Assembly (NCBI GenBank): GCA_937775205.1
Contig: CALKBX010000009.1
Coordinates: forward strand, 124,001 to 188,000
DNA from: an uncultured Verrucomicrobiae bacterium
GTDB lineage: Bacteria > Verrucomicrobiota > Verrucomicrobiia > Limisphaerales > UBA1100
Direction: 5' to 3'
DNA: 64,000 bases
Shown here: piece after piece, positions 29,261 to 37,262 of the stretch
Layout: every line of letters starts with the position of its first letter
Numbering within the stretch: the stretch's first letter is position 1
Translations under genes and position numbers: made by a program
The notes under the pieces: generated by a model
Told to the model about the DNA's origin: nothing
The model's input: the letters and a program-made list of their open reading frames with translations, nothing else
The model's database searches: none

Positions 29261-30241
29261 TTATTTTGGATAACCTTTGGGGTTGTCCTGATGCCATTGC
29301 CACGCGCTGGTGATGATGTCGCGGATGGACGGGTGGCGGGCTTCCCATTGGAGGTGTTCGCGGGCTTTGTCCACGGCGGCGATGAGCGTGTGTGGATCGC
29401 CTGCGCGCGCGCGGTGGTCTTCGGAGGGGATGGGGTGGCCGGTTATTTCGCGGCAGGCTTGGAGGACTTCCAAAACTGAATCGCCGTGACCGCGCCCAAG
29501 ATTGTAATCGCCGGTGATGCCGGGGCGCAGGGCGAGTTGATGTGCTTCGGCGAGGTCGCTCACGTGAATGTAATCCCGAACGCAGGTGCCGTCGGGCGTG
29601 GGATGCTCGGTGCCGAAAATGGAAAAGAATTCGTGAAGGCCCAGGGCTGTTTGCAGGATGCGCGGGATGAGATGGGTTTCGGGCTCGTGATGCTCGCCGA
29701 GTTTTGCAGTGGCGCCAGCGGCGTTGAAGTAGCGGAAGATGACGGCTTCTGTGCGGGTTTGTTCCGCGTGACATTTCAGCATTTGCTCAAACATCCGCTT
29801 AGATTCGCCGTAGGGATTGACCGGCCGTTGCGGGGTGGTCTCGGAAATGGGAATGATTTCAGGGATTCCGTACGTGGAGCAGGTGGAACTGAAAATAAAT
29901 TTACCCACGCCAAATTCCGCCGCGCAATGAAGGAGATTGAGTGCGTTGGCGGTGTTGTTTTGAAAATAATTAAGCGGTTGCTCCATGGATTCACCCACCA
30001 GTGCGCTGCCGGCAAAATGCAGAATGGCTTCGGGTTGCGCCTGTTTGAACACCACGCGTAAGGCGGCGAGGTTGCCAATATCTGCCTGATGAAAAGCGGC
30101 TTCGGATGCCACAGCGGCGCGATGGCCAACGGAAAGATTATCTACTACTGTGACAGTATGCCCCTCCGCCAATAAACGTTCCACGCAGATGCTGCCAATG
30201 TAGCCCGCGCCGCCGGTAACCAAAATGGATTGTGGGGACAT
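29261..30241 (-). CDS. galE: UDP-glucose 4-epimerase
   Basis: The 326-residue protein begins 'SILVTGGAGYIGSICVE', has 'VVDNLSVGHRAAV', 'ILHFAGSALVGESM', 'FIFSSTCSTYGIPE', the catalytic 'NPYGESKRMFEQML' and 'FRYFNAAGATAKLGE', 'GTCVRDYIHVSDLA', all diagnostic for GalE. It interconverts UDP-glucose and UDP-galactose with bound NAD and supplies galactose donors for the glycan genes. The gene is divergent from the methyltransferase at 30381 across 139 bp. Confidence 0.93.
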   Translation of the reverse strand: MSPQSILVTGGAGYIGSICVERLLAEGHTVTVVDNLSVGHRAAVASEAAFHQADIGNLAALRVVFKQAQPEAILHFAGSALVGESMEQPLNYFQNNTANALNLLHCAAEFGVGKFIFSSTCSTYGIPEIIPISETTPQRPVNPYGESKRMFEQMLKCHAEQTRTEAVIFRYFNAAGATAKLGEHHEPETHLIPRILQTALGLHEFFSIFGTEHPTPDGTCVRDYIHVSDLAEAHQLALRPGITGDYNLGRGHGDSVLEVLQACREITGHPIPSEDHRARAGDPHTLIAAVDKAREHLQWEARHPSIRDIITSAWQWHQDNPKGYPK

Positions 30242-30380
30242 AACCTCGCCAAGGCTTTCCTTGGGTGGCGAATCAAATCAGAGGAGGGGCAGTGGAGTCA
30301 AAGGGATTCATCCCGATGGCAGGCGTAGTTAGGTGTGTTTTCGGGTTGCGGGGGGGAACTGAATTCGCTTCACTGGCGCC

Positions 30381-31229
30381 GTGCCGGGGATTCAGAAAAC
30401 ACCTGAAGGGAAAGCCTGCCTGAATGTGGGTTGTGGCGGCGTGTATTTTCCTGAGTGGACCAACTGCGATTTGCTTCCGAGCCGGCAGGTGGTGGGACAC
30501 GATTTGCGTGAACCGCTCCCGTGGGACGCGGTGGTGTTCGATGCGGTTTACAGTTCACACGTGCTGGAGCATTTGCTGCAGGCGGCGGGTCGTGAGTTGC
30601 TGGCCGAGCAGTTTCGAGTGCTGAAGCCCGGTGGCGTGTGCCGAGTGGTGGTGCCTGATTTGGAGGAGATTTGCCGGCTGTACCTTCAGCATTTGGAAAC
30701 TGCCTGCGAAACGAGCGATGAAGATTCACTTCGCCGTTATCGCTGGGCGGTGATTGAGTTGCTCGACCAAATGGTGCGCGAGGAAACCGGCGGCGAATTG
30801 CGCCAACTGCTTAATCGTGGCGATGTGGACGAAGCGCAGGCGCGACAGCAATCTGGTGATGCCTATCGCGGGCTTAAGGGTGAGCCGGTGAAGCTGGAGA
30901 GTTCGCGTGCCGACGCGAAGGATGCGCCGATGGAGTTGGAGGCGGATTTTGGTGCGAAGATGGCGCGGCGCTGGGCCAAGTGGAAACTAAAGCTCACCAC
31001 TGGGGATGGCCAAGACCCTCGCCGCTCGGGTGAGGTCCACCGCTGGATGTACGATCGCCTTTCGCTCACGCAACTGCTCGAGGAAGTGGGCTTCGAGGAC
31101 TGCGCGGTAAAATGCTTTGACGAATCGGCCATCCCGGATTGGGACAAATACAACCTTGATGTGTCACGACACGGAAACTTCCCACGCAAGCCGGATTCGC
31201 TTTATGTCGAAGGTTACAAGCCGGGTTGA
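30381..31229 (+). CDS. Class I SAM-dependent methyltransferase (glycan-cluster type)
   Basis: The start is a GTG at 30381. The protein reads 'ACLNVGCGGVYFPEW' and 'VYSSHVLEHLLQAAGRELL', then 'VLKPGGVCRVVVPDLEEICR', a Methyltransf_11 pattern with SAM motif I at residue 16. The middle 100 residues are charged and predicted helical, while the end 'RHGNFPRKPDSLYVEGYK' is typical of a group found next to glycosyltransferases. It converges with the GT9 gene with a 16-base overlap. Substrate unknown. Confidence 0.78.
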   Translation: MPGIQKTPEGKACLNVGCGGVYFPEWTNCDLLPSRQVVGHDLREPLPWDAVVFDAVYSSHVLEHLLQAAGRELLAEQFRVLKPGGVCRVVVPDLEEICRLYLQHLETACETSDEDSLRRYRWAVIELLDQMVREETGGELRQLLNRGDVDEAQARQQSGDAYRGLKGEPVKLESSRADAKDAPMELEADFGAKMARRWAKWKLKLTTGDGQDPRRSGEVHRWMYDRLSLTQLLEEVGFEDCAVKCFDESAIPDWDKYNLDVSRHGNFPRKPDSLYVEGYKPG

Positions 31230-32236
31230 ATTTTCAGCATAGCTCGGCACACCGCCAAGGTTTCTTCCACCGAAACTTTAAAAATCAGTTTCCGGATTTC
31301 CTGTTGGGCTTGTGCTGATTCATGAATCGTTTGCCAATCCGCTTTCGATGGCCCGAGGATTTGATGCCGCACCGCCCACGGGTGCCACGCCCAATCGCGC
31401 GATGAACCAAAGAGCGCCACGGTGGGGCATTGGCAGGCAGCAGCCAAATGCATCGCGGCGGTGTCCACCCCCACAAACATTTTCGCGGCACGCAGCGCGC
31501 CAGCCAATTGCGCCCACGAGAGTTTGCCCTCCGTCGAAGTTGCCCGCTCACCGATGCCATTCACGGTCGCTTGGGCTTCGGCGATCTCCTCCGCATCCGG
31601 CCCGCAACTCACCACGATGGAGTGCGATTTTGCCAGAGACCGCCCCAGCTCAATCCAGCGTTCGCGCGGCCAGCGCTTTTGCGTCCAGCGTGTGGCGGGG
31701 TGAAACAGGATGAAAGGTTCGGCGTGCGGCCAAGCTTCCGCGGCACTCTCTTCAAAACAAAGCGGCGGGATGGGTTCATCCAAATTCAGAGCGGACTGAA
31801 CGGTCACAAAATCTTTTTCCACTTGATGCCGGCGTTTCCGGTTTTCTGTGCTGACTTTGGTGAATCGGCTGCGCCACCACCGGCTCATCGGGGGGTGGGT
31901 ATCGTTGGCGAAGCGTTGTTGCGCGCCGCACAGCCACGCCAGCATCCGGCCGCGATCGCCGTCGCCCAGTTCAAAAGCAGAGTCAAACCCCACCCTCCGA
32001 AGGCGGCGTAGTAATTGAATATCGTGCCAGAGCGCGCTACGCTGGCGCTCGCCGGCGGGCGCGGCGGAGGTGTGCAACTGATCAATGGCCGGACAACCAG
32101 CGAGGATGCCTTCGGTGCCGCGCCGCACCACCACGTGGATTTCGGCCTCCGGATGGCGGGCGCGTACGGCCGTTAACATCGGCGTCATGATGAGCGCATC
32201 GCCGATGTGTTTGAGCTTGATGAACAACAATCGCAT
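31214..32236 (-). CDS. Glycosyltransferase family 9 (heptosyltransferase-like)
   Basis: The 340 residues start 'RLLFIKLKHIGDALIMTPML', the strict GT9 N-terminus, and contain 'FILFHPATRWTQKRWPRERW', 'AKMFVGVDTAAMHLAAACQCP' and 'TVALFGSSRDWAWHPW'. GT9 enzymes add ADP-heptose to lipid A-Kdo or related acceptors in the LPS inner core. Its position beside WaaG-like, KdtX-like and MsbA-like genes supports an LPS-core role. It is divergent from the GT4 gene at 32326. Confidence 0.88.
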   Translation of the reverse strand: MRLLFIKLKHIGDALIMTPMLTAVRARHPEAEIHVVVRRGTEGILAGCPAIDQLHTSAAPAGERQRSALWHDIQLLRRLRRVGFDSAFELGDGDRGRMLAWLCGAQQRFANDTHPPMSRWWRSRFTKVSTENRKRRHQVEKDFVTVQSALNLDEPIPPLCFEESAAEAWPHAEPFILFHPATRWTQKRWPRERWIELGRSLAKSHSIVVSCGPDAEEIAEAQATVNGIGERATSTEGKLSWAQLAGALRAAKMFVGVDTAAMHLAAACQCPTVALFGSSRDWAWHPWAVRHQILGPSKADWQTIHESAQAQQEIRKLIFKVSVEETLAVCRAMLKIQPGL

Positions 32237-32325
32237 GCCGAGGGCGTGCTTATCGCATTCGCGAGTGGGAGGCGATGTTAATCCTCGAAATTCAAGGGTA
32301 GATTCGTTAAAGCTTTGGAGGGAGG

Positions 32326-33411
32326 ATGAGTATGCGCCTGTTGTTTTTGGTGGAGCATTTCCGTTGGCAGGGCACGGGGCTGGAACACAGCGCCGTGCGG
32401 CTGTGCCGTGGCTTGGCCGCGCGCGGGCACGCGGTGCATGTGGCGGCGGATACCGGGGAAACCGGCGACGGCATCACGGTTCATCTCGGGCTCAATCGCA
32501 TTTCAGAAACCCAAGCGGCAGTGCGGCCTGACCTCACCATCGATTGGGGGTTCATTCATCCGGCGGATATTCACCGGATGGGCGCGGGCACGCACGCGGG
32601 GTATTTGGATTATTACCTCGATGCCTTTAGCGGTTCGGCTCGGTGGTGGCGGCGGCTGGAGCGGTGGGCGCCGCGCCATCAACGGGTGATTCGGCGCCAA
32701 CGCCAATTGTTGGCGCGCCCGTCAGCCCGGTTCATGGCGAATTCACATCTCACCGCAAACCTCGCCATTGAAGGGGGCGCTGCAGCAGATCGTGTGACGG
32801 TTTGTCATCAGCATGTTTCACTTGAAGAATTTAATCCCGCCAAGGCCGAAGTCTCTCGAACCGTGTTGCGGGCGGAATGGGGCTTAGCTGACGAGGATGT
32901 GGCATTTCTGTTTGTGGCCCATAATTTGCGCCTGAAAAATTTGGAATTATTGCGGCAGGTTTTTGGGAAACTGAATTTACCCAATGCAAAACTGGTAGTG
33001 GTTGGCAAGCGCCGGCCGCGTTGGACGGCCCCGTGGCTGATTTTTGCCGGCGAAGCCCGAGACATGGCGGCGGTGTACGGCGCGGGCGATGCGCTGCTGC
33101 ATCCCACCTATTTCGATTCTTGCGCCAACGTGGTTTTGGAGGCGATGGCATGTGCGCGACCGGTGCTGGTGAGCGACACAGCGGGCATCAATGAATTATT
33201 GCCCGGAGAGCAGGTGCTCGCCGTTCGTGGGGAACAGTCCGCAATCGAATCGGCTTGGATCGAGGTCGTGCGCGTGCTGGCCACCGATGCCGCCCACCGC
33301 AAGGGCAAGGGAGAATCCGGATTGCGATTGGCAGAAGGCCGCGATTATCAGTGCTTTTTGGACTGGTTTGAAGCATATTTGAAAAGCATCGCAGTCGGCC
33401 GACAGTCATGA
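32326..33411 (+). CDS. Glycosyltransferase family 4, WaaG-like
   Basis: The 361-residue protein starts 'MRLLFLVEHFRWQGTGLEHS' and has 'RQRQLLARPSARFMANSHLT', 'FLFVAHNLRLKNLELLRQVF' and 'LLHPTYFDSCANVVLEAMAC', a layout close to the LPS glucosyltransferase WaaG. Its stop overlaps the ATG of the next GT2 gene. It is the first gene of a three-gene plus-strand unit that ends with the MsbA-type exporter, so core assembly and export appear to be coupled. Confidence 0.83.
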   Translation: MSMRLLFLVEHFRWQGTGLEHSAVRLCRGLAARGHAVHVAADTGETGDGITVHLGLNRISETQAAVRPDLTIDWGFIHPADIHRMGAGTHAGYLDYYLDAFSGSARWWRRLERWAPRHQRVIRRQRQLLARPSARFMANSHLTANLAIEGGAAADRVTVCHQHVSLEEFNPAKAEVSRTVLRAEWGLADEDVAFLFVAHNLRLKNLELLRQVFGKLNLPNAKLVVVGKRRPRWTAPWLIFAGEARDMAAVYGAGDALLHPTYFDSCANVVLEAMACARPVLVSDTAGINELLPGEQVLAVRGEQSAIESAWIEVVRVLATDAAHRKGKGESGLRLAEGRDYQCFLDWFEAYLKSIAVGRQS

Positions 33412-34169
33412 AAATTTCCCTGTGCATAATCACTTTTAATGAGGAGGCGAATTTGCGGCGGTGTCTCGCTAGTGTGGCGTTGGTGGTGGATGAGATTATT
33501 GTGGTGGATTCGGGCAGCACCGATGGCACGGAGGCGGTGGCGCGGGAGTTTGGGGCGCGGTGGGTGCATCAGGATTGGCTGGGGTTTGTGAAGCAGAAAA
33601 ATTTTGCGCTGAGTTTGGCGAGTCACGATTGGATTCTTAGTCTGGATGCGGATGAGGCGTTGTCGGTGGATTTGTTTTCGGAATTGCTTTCGGTGAAGGA
33701 GGTGCGGTTTCCGGAGGGCATCATGGGCTTCAGTTTTCCGCGCTGTGTTTTGTATGAGGGCAAATGGATTCGGCGCGGGGATTGGTATCCGGATCGGTTG
33801 GTGCGGTTATTTCAAAAGGGGTCGGCCAAGTTTGCCGGGGGCAAGGTGCACGAGCGGCTGGAGCTGGAGGGCACGGTGCAGGAACTGGCGGGCGAACTGG
33901 AGCATCATTCTTTTCTCGACGCGGCCGATCACTGGGCGCGTTGCGAAACGTACGCGCAGCTTTGGGCGGAGATGAAGTTTGAGGAGGGGCAAACTGCTCA
34001 TCGGCTCGATGGGCCAATTCACTCGGCGGTGCGCTGGCTGCGCGGTTACTTGTTTCGCGGCGGCTTTCTCGATGGCGCGCAGGGTTGGCAAATCGCCCAG
34101 TTTAACGCGCGTGAGGTAAACTTGAAATATCGGTTGCTGCGGCAGATGAATATTGCCGCGAGGGATTGA
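33408..34169 (+). CDS. Glycosyltransferase family 2, KdtX/WaaE-like
   Basis: The 253 residues contain 'SLCIITFNEEANLRRCLAS', 'EIIVVDSGSTDGTEAVARE', 'WILSLDADEALSVDL' and a C-terminal 'LFRGGFLDGAQGWQIA' helix, the WaaE/KdtX pattern. A related copy lies at 6307-7080. The ATG overlaps the stop of the preceding GT4 gene. It probably acts on the LPS core. Confidence 0.88.
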   Translation: MKISLCIITFNEEANLRRCLASVALVVDEIIVVDSGSTDGTEAVAREFGARWVHQDWLGFVKQKNFALSLASHDWILSLDADEALSVDLFSELLSVKEVRFPEGIMGFSFPRCVLYEGKWIRRGDWYPDRLVRLFQKGSAKFAGGKVHERLELEGTVQELAGELEHHSFLDAADHWARCETYAQLWAEMKFEEGQTAHRLDGPIHSAVRWLRGYLFRGGFLDGAQGWQIAQFNAREVNLKYRLLRQMNIAARD

Positions 34170-34189
34170 GTGGCATACAAGGCGGGCGC

Positions 34190-36043
34190 GTGGAAAATAT
34201 CCGGCAAATTTTTGATTTCGGCTGGCCCTATGTACGGCGGTACTGGGGACGGTTGGCGCTGGGCATTTTGCTGGGCGTGGCGTTTGGTTTGTTTAATGCC
34301 ACTTTCGTTTGGGGCACCAAGACGCTTTTCGAGCGGCTCGAGCCGGTGGAATCTACGATGGACGTCCCCCATACGAATGCTGTGCCGGGCGCGTGGAAGG
34401 CGAAGCTTAACGCGCTGAATGATCGCGTGTTGGCGGTGGCGGATGGGTGGCTGCCGCGCGTGGGGGTGCCGCTGGAGACGAAGCAAATAATCGGCGGCCT
34501 GATGTTTCTGCCGATCCTGGTTTTTTTGCGGAGCGGCATTGGCTATGCCAGCGTGTATTGCCTGGGCTGGGTGAGCGAATATGCGGTGCGCGATATCAAG
34601 CTTGATGCCCATAAAAAACTTCAGGGATTGTCGATGGATTATTTTCATGCCAGACAATTGGGCGATCACACGATGCTGATCAATCGCGGCGCGGGGTCGC
34701 TGCATCGCTGCCTCACTTATGGCGTGGCCGATGCGATCAAGGAGCCGTTCACGATTCTCGGTTTGGTGGCGGCGATGTTTTTGCTTGATTGGGAACTCGC
34801 CTTGTTTGGCATTTTGTTTGCGCCGCTCAGCGTAATCCCCATTTATTTTGTGGGCCGCAAGCTGCGCCGCGTGGCGAAGGTGGCTTATACGAAGGGCACG
34901 GAGCAGGATAGCCTGATGGTGGAGGTGTACACCAATATGCGCACCATCAAGGCCTACGGGTTGGAGCGGTTGCAGCAAAGCCGATTTGCTGAGATTTACC
35001 AAAAGCTCGCGCGGGTGGGCATGAAATCTTTGCAGGCGCGGCACTTGCAAAATCCGGTCATCGAGTTGCTCAGTATGTTTGGCGCGGGGGTGATTATTTT
35101 GTTCGTGTTCCATACCGGGAAATCCACGCCGCAATTGGTGGGCTTTCTCACGGGGATGATCATGCTCTATCAGCCGATCAAAAAACTGGGCGGTATCAAT
35201 CAATATTATCAGGAAGCCTCGGTGGGCGTGGGGATGTTGCGGACGGCTTTTGGCACGGAACCCTCGGTGGCGGAAGTGACGGAGGCGAAGGCCTTGCCGC
35301 GCTTGCGCGAAGGGCTGAAGTTTGAGGTGGTGGATTTCAGTTATGGCGATGAGCCGGTGTTGCGGGGGCTGGATGTGGAGCTGCCCAAGGGCACCAAGCT
35401 GGGGGTGGTGGGTGAAAGTGGCGCGGGCAAGAGCACGTTGGTGAGTTTGTTGCTGCGGTTTTATGATCCCACGGCGGGGAGCATCACGATTGATGGCGCG
35501 GATATTCGGGAAGCGTCATTAGAAAGCTTGCGCGGGCAGATGGCACTGGTGAGTCAGGAGATTGTGATTTTTAATCAGTCGGTGGCGGACAACATCGCGT
35601 GCGGCAAACTGGACGCCACGCGCGAGGACATCATTGCCGCGGCCAAGGCGGCGAATGCGCATGAGTTTATCGAGGGCTTACCCGAGGGCTACGACACGCA
35701 CTTGGGTGAACAGGGCACGCGGCTTTCGGGCGGTCAACGCCAGCGAATTGCCATCGCGCGGGCGTTCGTGCGCGAGGCACCGATTTTGATTTTGGATGAG
35801 GCGACGGCTTCGCTGGATTCCAAGGCGGAGGCGGAGGTTCAGGGCGCGATCGATCGACTGGAAGAGGGGCGCACGGTGGTGTGCGTTGCGCATCGGCTTT
35901 CCACGCTGCGCGGCATGGATCGCATCATCGTGCTGGAGGCGGGCCGCGTGGTGGAGACGGGCGGATTTGCGGAATTGATGGAACGCAACGGCGCGTTTGC
36001 CGCGATGGCGCGGAAGCAGGGGATTACTTCATCGTCGGCTTAG
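34190..36043 (+). CDS. msbA: MsbA-type ABC exporter (fused transmembrane and ATPase domains)
   Basis: The start chosen is GTG 34190, with AAGG at 34179-34182 seven bases ahead; a TTG at 34166 would be a poorer choice. The 617-residue half-transporter has about six hydrophobic helices in residues 15-330 and then an ATPase with Walker A 'VGESGAGKSTLVSLLL', signature 'TRLSGGQRQRIAIARAF', Walker B 'ILILDEATASLDSKAE' and 'CVAHRLSTL'. It should flip lipid A-core or lipid-linked glycans across the inner membrane. An insert between the first two helices (about residues 50-105) is larger than in Escherichia coli MsbA. Confidence 0.87.
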   Translation: MENIRQIFDFGWPYVRRYWGRLALGILLGVAFGLFNATFVWGTKTLFERLEPVESTMDVPHTNAVPGAWKAKLNALNDRVLAVADGWLPRVGVPLETKQIIGGLMFLPILVFLRSGIGYASVYCLGWVSEYAVRDIKLDAHKKLQGLSMDYFHARQLGDHTMLINRGAGSLHRCLTYGVADAIKEPFTILGLVAAMFLLDWELALFGILFAPLSVIPIYFVGRKLRRVAKVAYTKGTEQDSLMVEVYTNMRTIKAYGLERLQQSRFAEIYQKLARVGMKSLQARHLQNPVIELLSMFGAGVIILFVFHTGKSTPQLVGFLTGMIMLYQPIKKLGGINQYYQEASVGVGMLRTAFGTEPSVAEVTEAKALPRLREGLKFEVVDFSYGDEPVLRGLDVELPKGTKLGVVGESGAGKSTLVSLLLRFYDPTAGSITIDGADIREASLESLRGQMALVSQEIVIFNQSVADNIACGKLDATREDIIAAAKAANAHEFIEGLPEGYDTHLGEQGTRLSGGQRQRIAIARAFVREAPILILDEATASLDSKAEAEVQGAIDRLEEGRTVVCVAHRLSTLRGMDRIIVLEAGRVVETGGFAELMERNGAFAAMARKQGITSSSA

Positions 36044-36059
36044 CGCCATCAATTTTCCT

Positions 36060-36941
36060 TCAAGCGGGGATGGCTGCGGGGACCATCATCGCTTCCGGCA
36101 TTCCATTGAAGCTGACGGGCACTTGTTGCACGCCGAGGATGGTGTGCAGTTGCGCGTTGAGAATGGTCATGTTCGGGTAACGCTGATCGGGTGATTGGGC
36201 GAGGCAGCGGAGGATGAGCTGGCTGAGCGCGGCGGGCACTTCGGGGTTGATGTGGTTGGCCGGTTTCACGGGGAAATTTTCATCGAGCTGATTGCGGAGG
36301 GCCTCATCGGGCGTGCTCCCGCTGAAGGGTTTGCGGTGGGTGAGCAGCTCGTACATGGTGGCGCCAAAGGCGTAGATGTCCGCACGCTGGTCAATTTTCT
36401 CATTCTTCAATTGCTCGGGCGGCATGCACGAGGGCGTGCCGGAGGCGCGGGAAAATTGCTTGGGCTTGCGCGGTATTTTTTGTGCGGTGTCGAAATCCAG
36501 CAAACTCACGTGGCCGTTGAGCGAGATCATCAGGTTTTCGGGTTTGATGTCCAGATGCATCCAGCCGTGGTCGTGCAGGTGGTTGATGCCGTCGGCGGCT
36601 TGGATGATTACATCGGCTACGTTGTCCACGAGATGATCGTGATCGCGCAGAAGCAATTCCTTGAGGTTCGCGCCTTGGATGAATTCCAGCACCATGAATG
36701 GCAGTCCATCGGCTTTGCCGTGATTGATGTAGCGGACGACGTTGGGATGGGGCGCCAGCTTGCGCATCACGCCGAGGCCGGCCTTGAAAAGCTTGGGCGC
36801 GTTGGACTGCTTGAGCACGCGCCGCCGCAGCCTGCGCACGGCGACGACGTTCTCGTATTCGTCGGTTGCGAGCCAAATTTCCGTGATTCCACCCTGATTT
36901 ACGCAGTCGTGTAGCCGATACTTCCCAAATTTCTGTGCCAT
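36060..36941 (-). CDS. Serine/threonine protein kinase-like protein with altered catalytic motifs
   Basis: The 293-residue protein has the Hanks-type fold: 'MVLEFIQGANLKELL', 'HLDIKPENLMISL', 'ADIYAFGATMYELLTHRKPF' and 'RCLAQSPDQRYP'. The ATP-anchoring lysine of VAIK is replaced by arginine (VAVRRL, residue 36), the glycine loop is poor (VNQGGIT), HRD is HLD and DFG is DFD (residues 149-151). Catalytic Asp131, Lys133 and Asn136 remain. No membrane segment or sensor domain is seen. It may be a weak kinase or a pseudokinase. It is divergent from the tripartite export cluster across 321 bp. Confidence 0.8.
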   Translation of the reverse strand: MAQKFGKYRLHDCVNQGGITEIWLATDEYENVVAVRRLRRRVLKQSNAPKLFKAGLGVMRKLAPHPNVVRYINHGKADGLPFMVLEFIQGANLKELLLRDHDHLVDNVADVIIQAADGINHLHDHGWMHLDIKPENLMISLNGHVSLLDFDTAQKIPRKPKQFSRASGTPSCMPPEQLKNEKIDQRADIYAFGATMYELLTHRKPFSGSTPDEALRNQLDENFPVKPANHINPEVPAALSQLILRCLAQSPDQRYPNMTILNAQLHTILGVQQVPVSFNGMPEAMMVPAAIPA

Positions 36942-37262
36942 TTTCTGTTTTTTCTAATGAGTAAACGTAGACGCTCTAATCTATATTTGCGTTTCAACTT
37001 AGTTTTTTTTCAAAAAAGTGGAATTATTTTTCTTAAAATTGAAACAAATCTCCAAAAACCGCGGTAAAGGGGTGCGGAGCATACAGCAAGTGACAAGTGA
37101 TTCGCTAGGTTTTTACTAAAGCTGTGGATAACTTGGCCGAATAGTGAATAACTGTTGTGCCTCGCAATCCGCGATGGCATTATACCCTCGGTATGTTTGA
37201 AACAGTTCCGAGATCTGTGCGTCTACTCTGCGCAGGGTGTGCGTGAGTTGCGTTTTTTTTTG
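36942..37262. promoter_or_regulatory. AT-rich intergenic region between kinase and export cluster
   Basis: There is no gene here. The region is AT-rich at 36950-37060, with long T and A runs. A possible -10 (TATAGA) for the kinase lies on the minus strand at 36985-36980 without a clear -35. One perfect DnaA-box match, TGTGGATAA, lies at 37123-37131, with a weaker GTGAATAAC about 15 bases later. No convincing sigma-70 pair was found ahead of the TolC gene. The export-cluster promoter is expected here. Confidence 0.35.

Noticed and set aside
34046-35203. 385-codon minus-strand frame
   Set aside because: It lies antisense within the MsbA-type gene; the plus frame has all exporter motifs.
37080-37150. 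Replication origin
   Set aside because: Only one perfect DnaA box is present, and dnaA, dnaN or gidA-type neighbours are absent.
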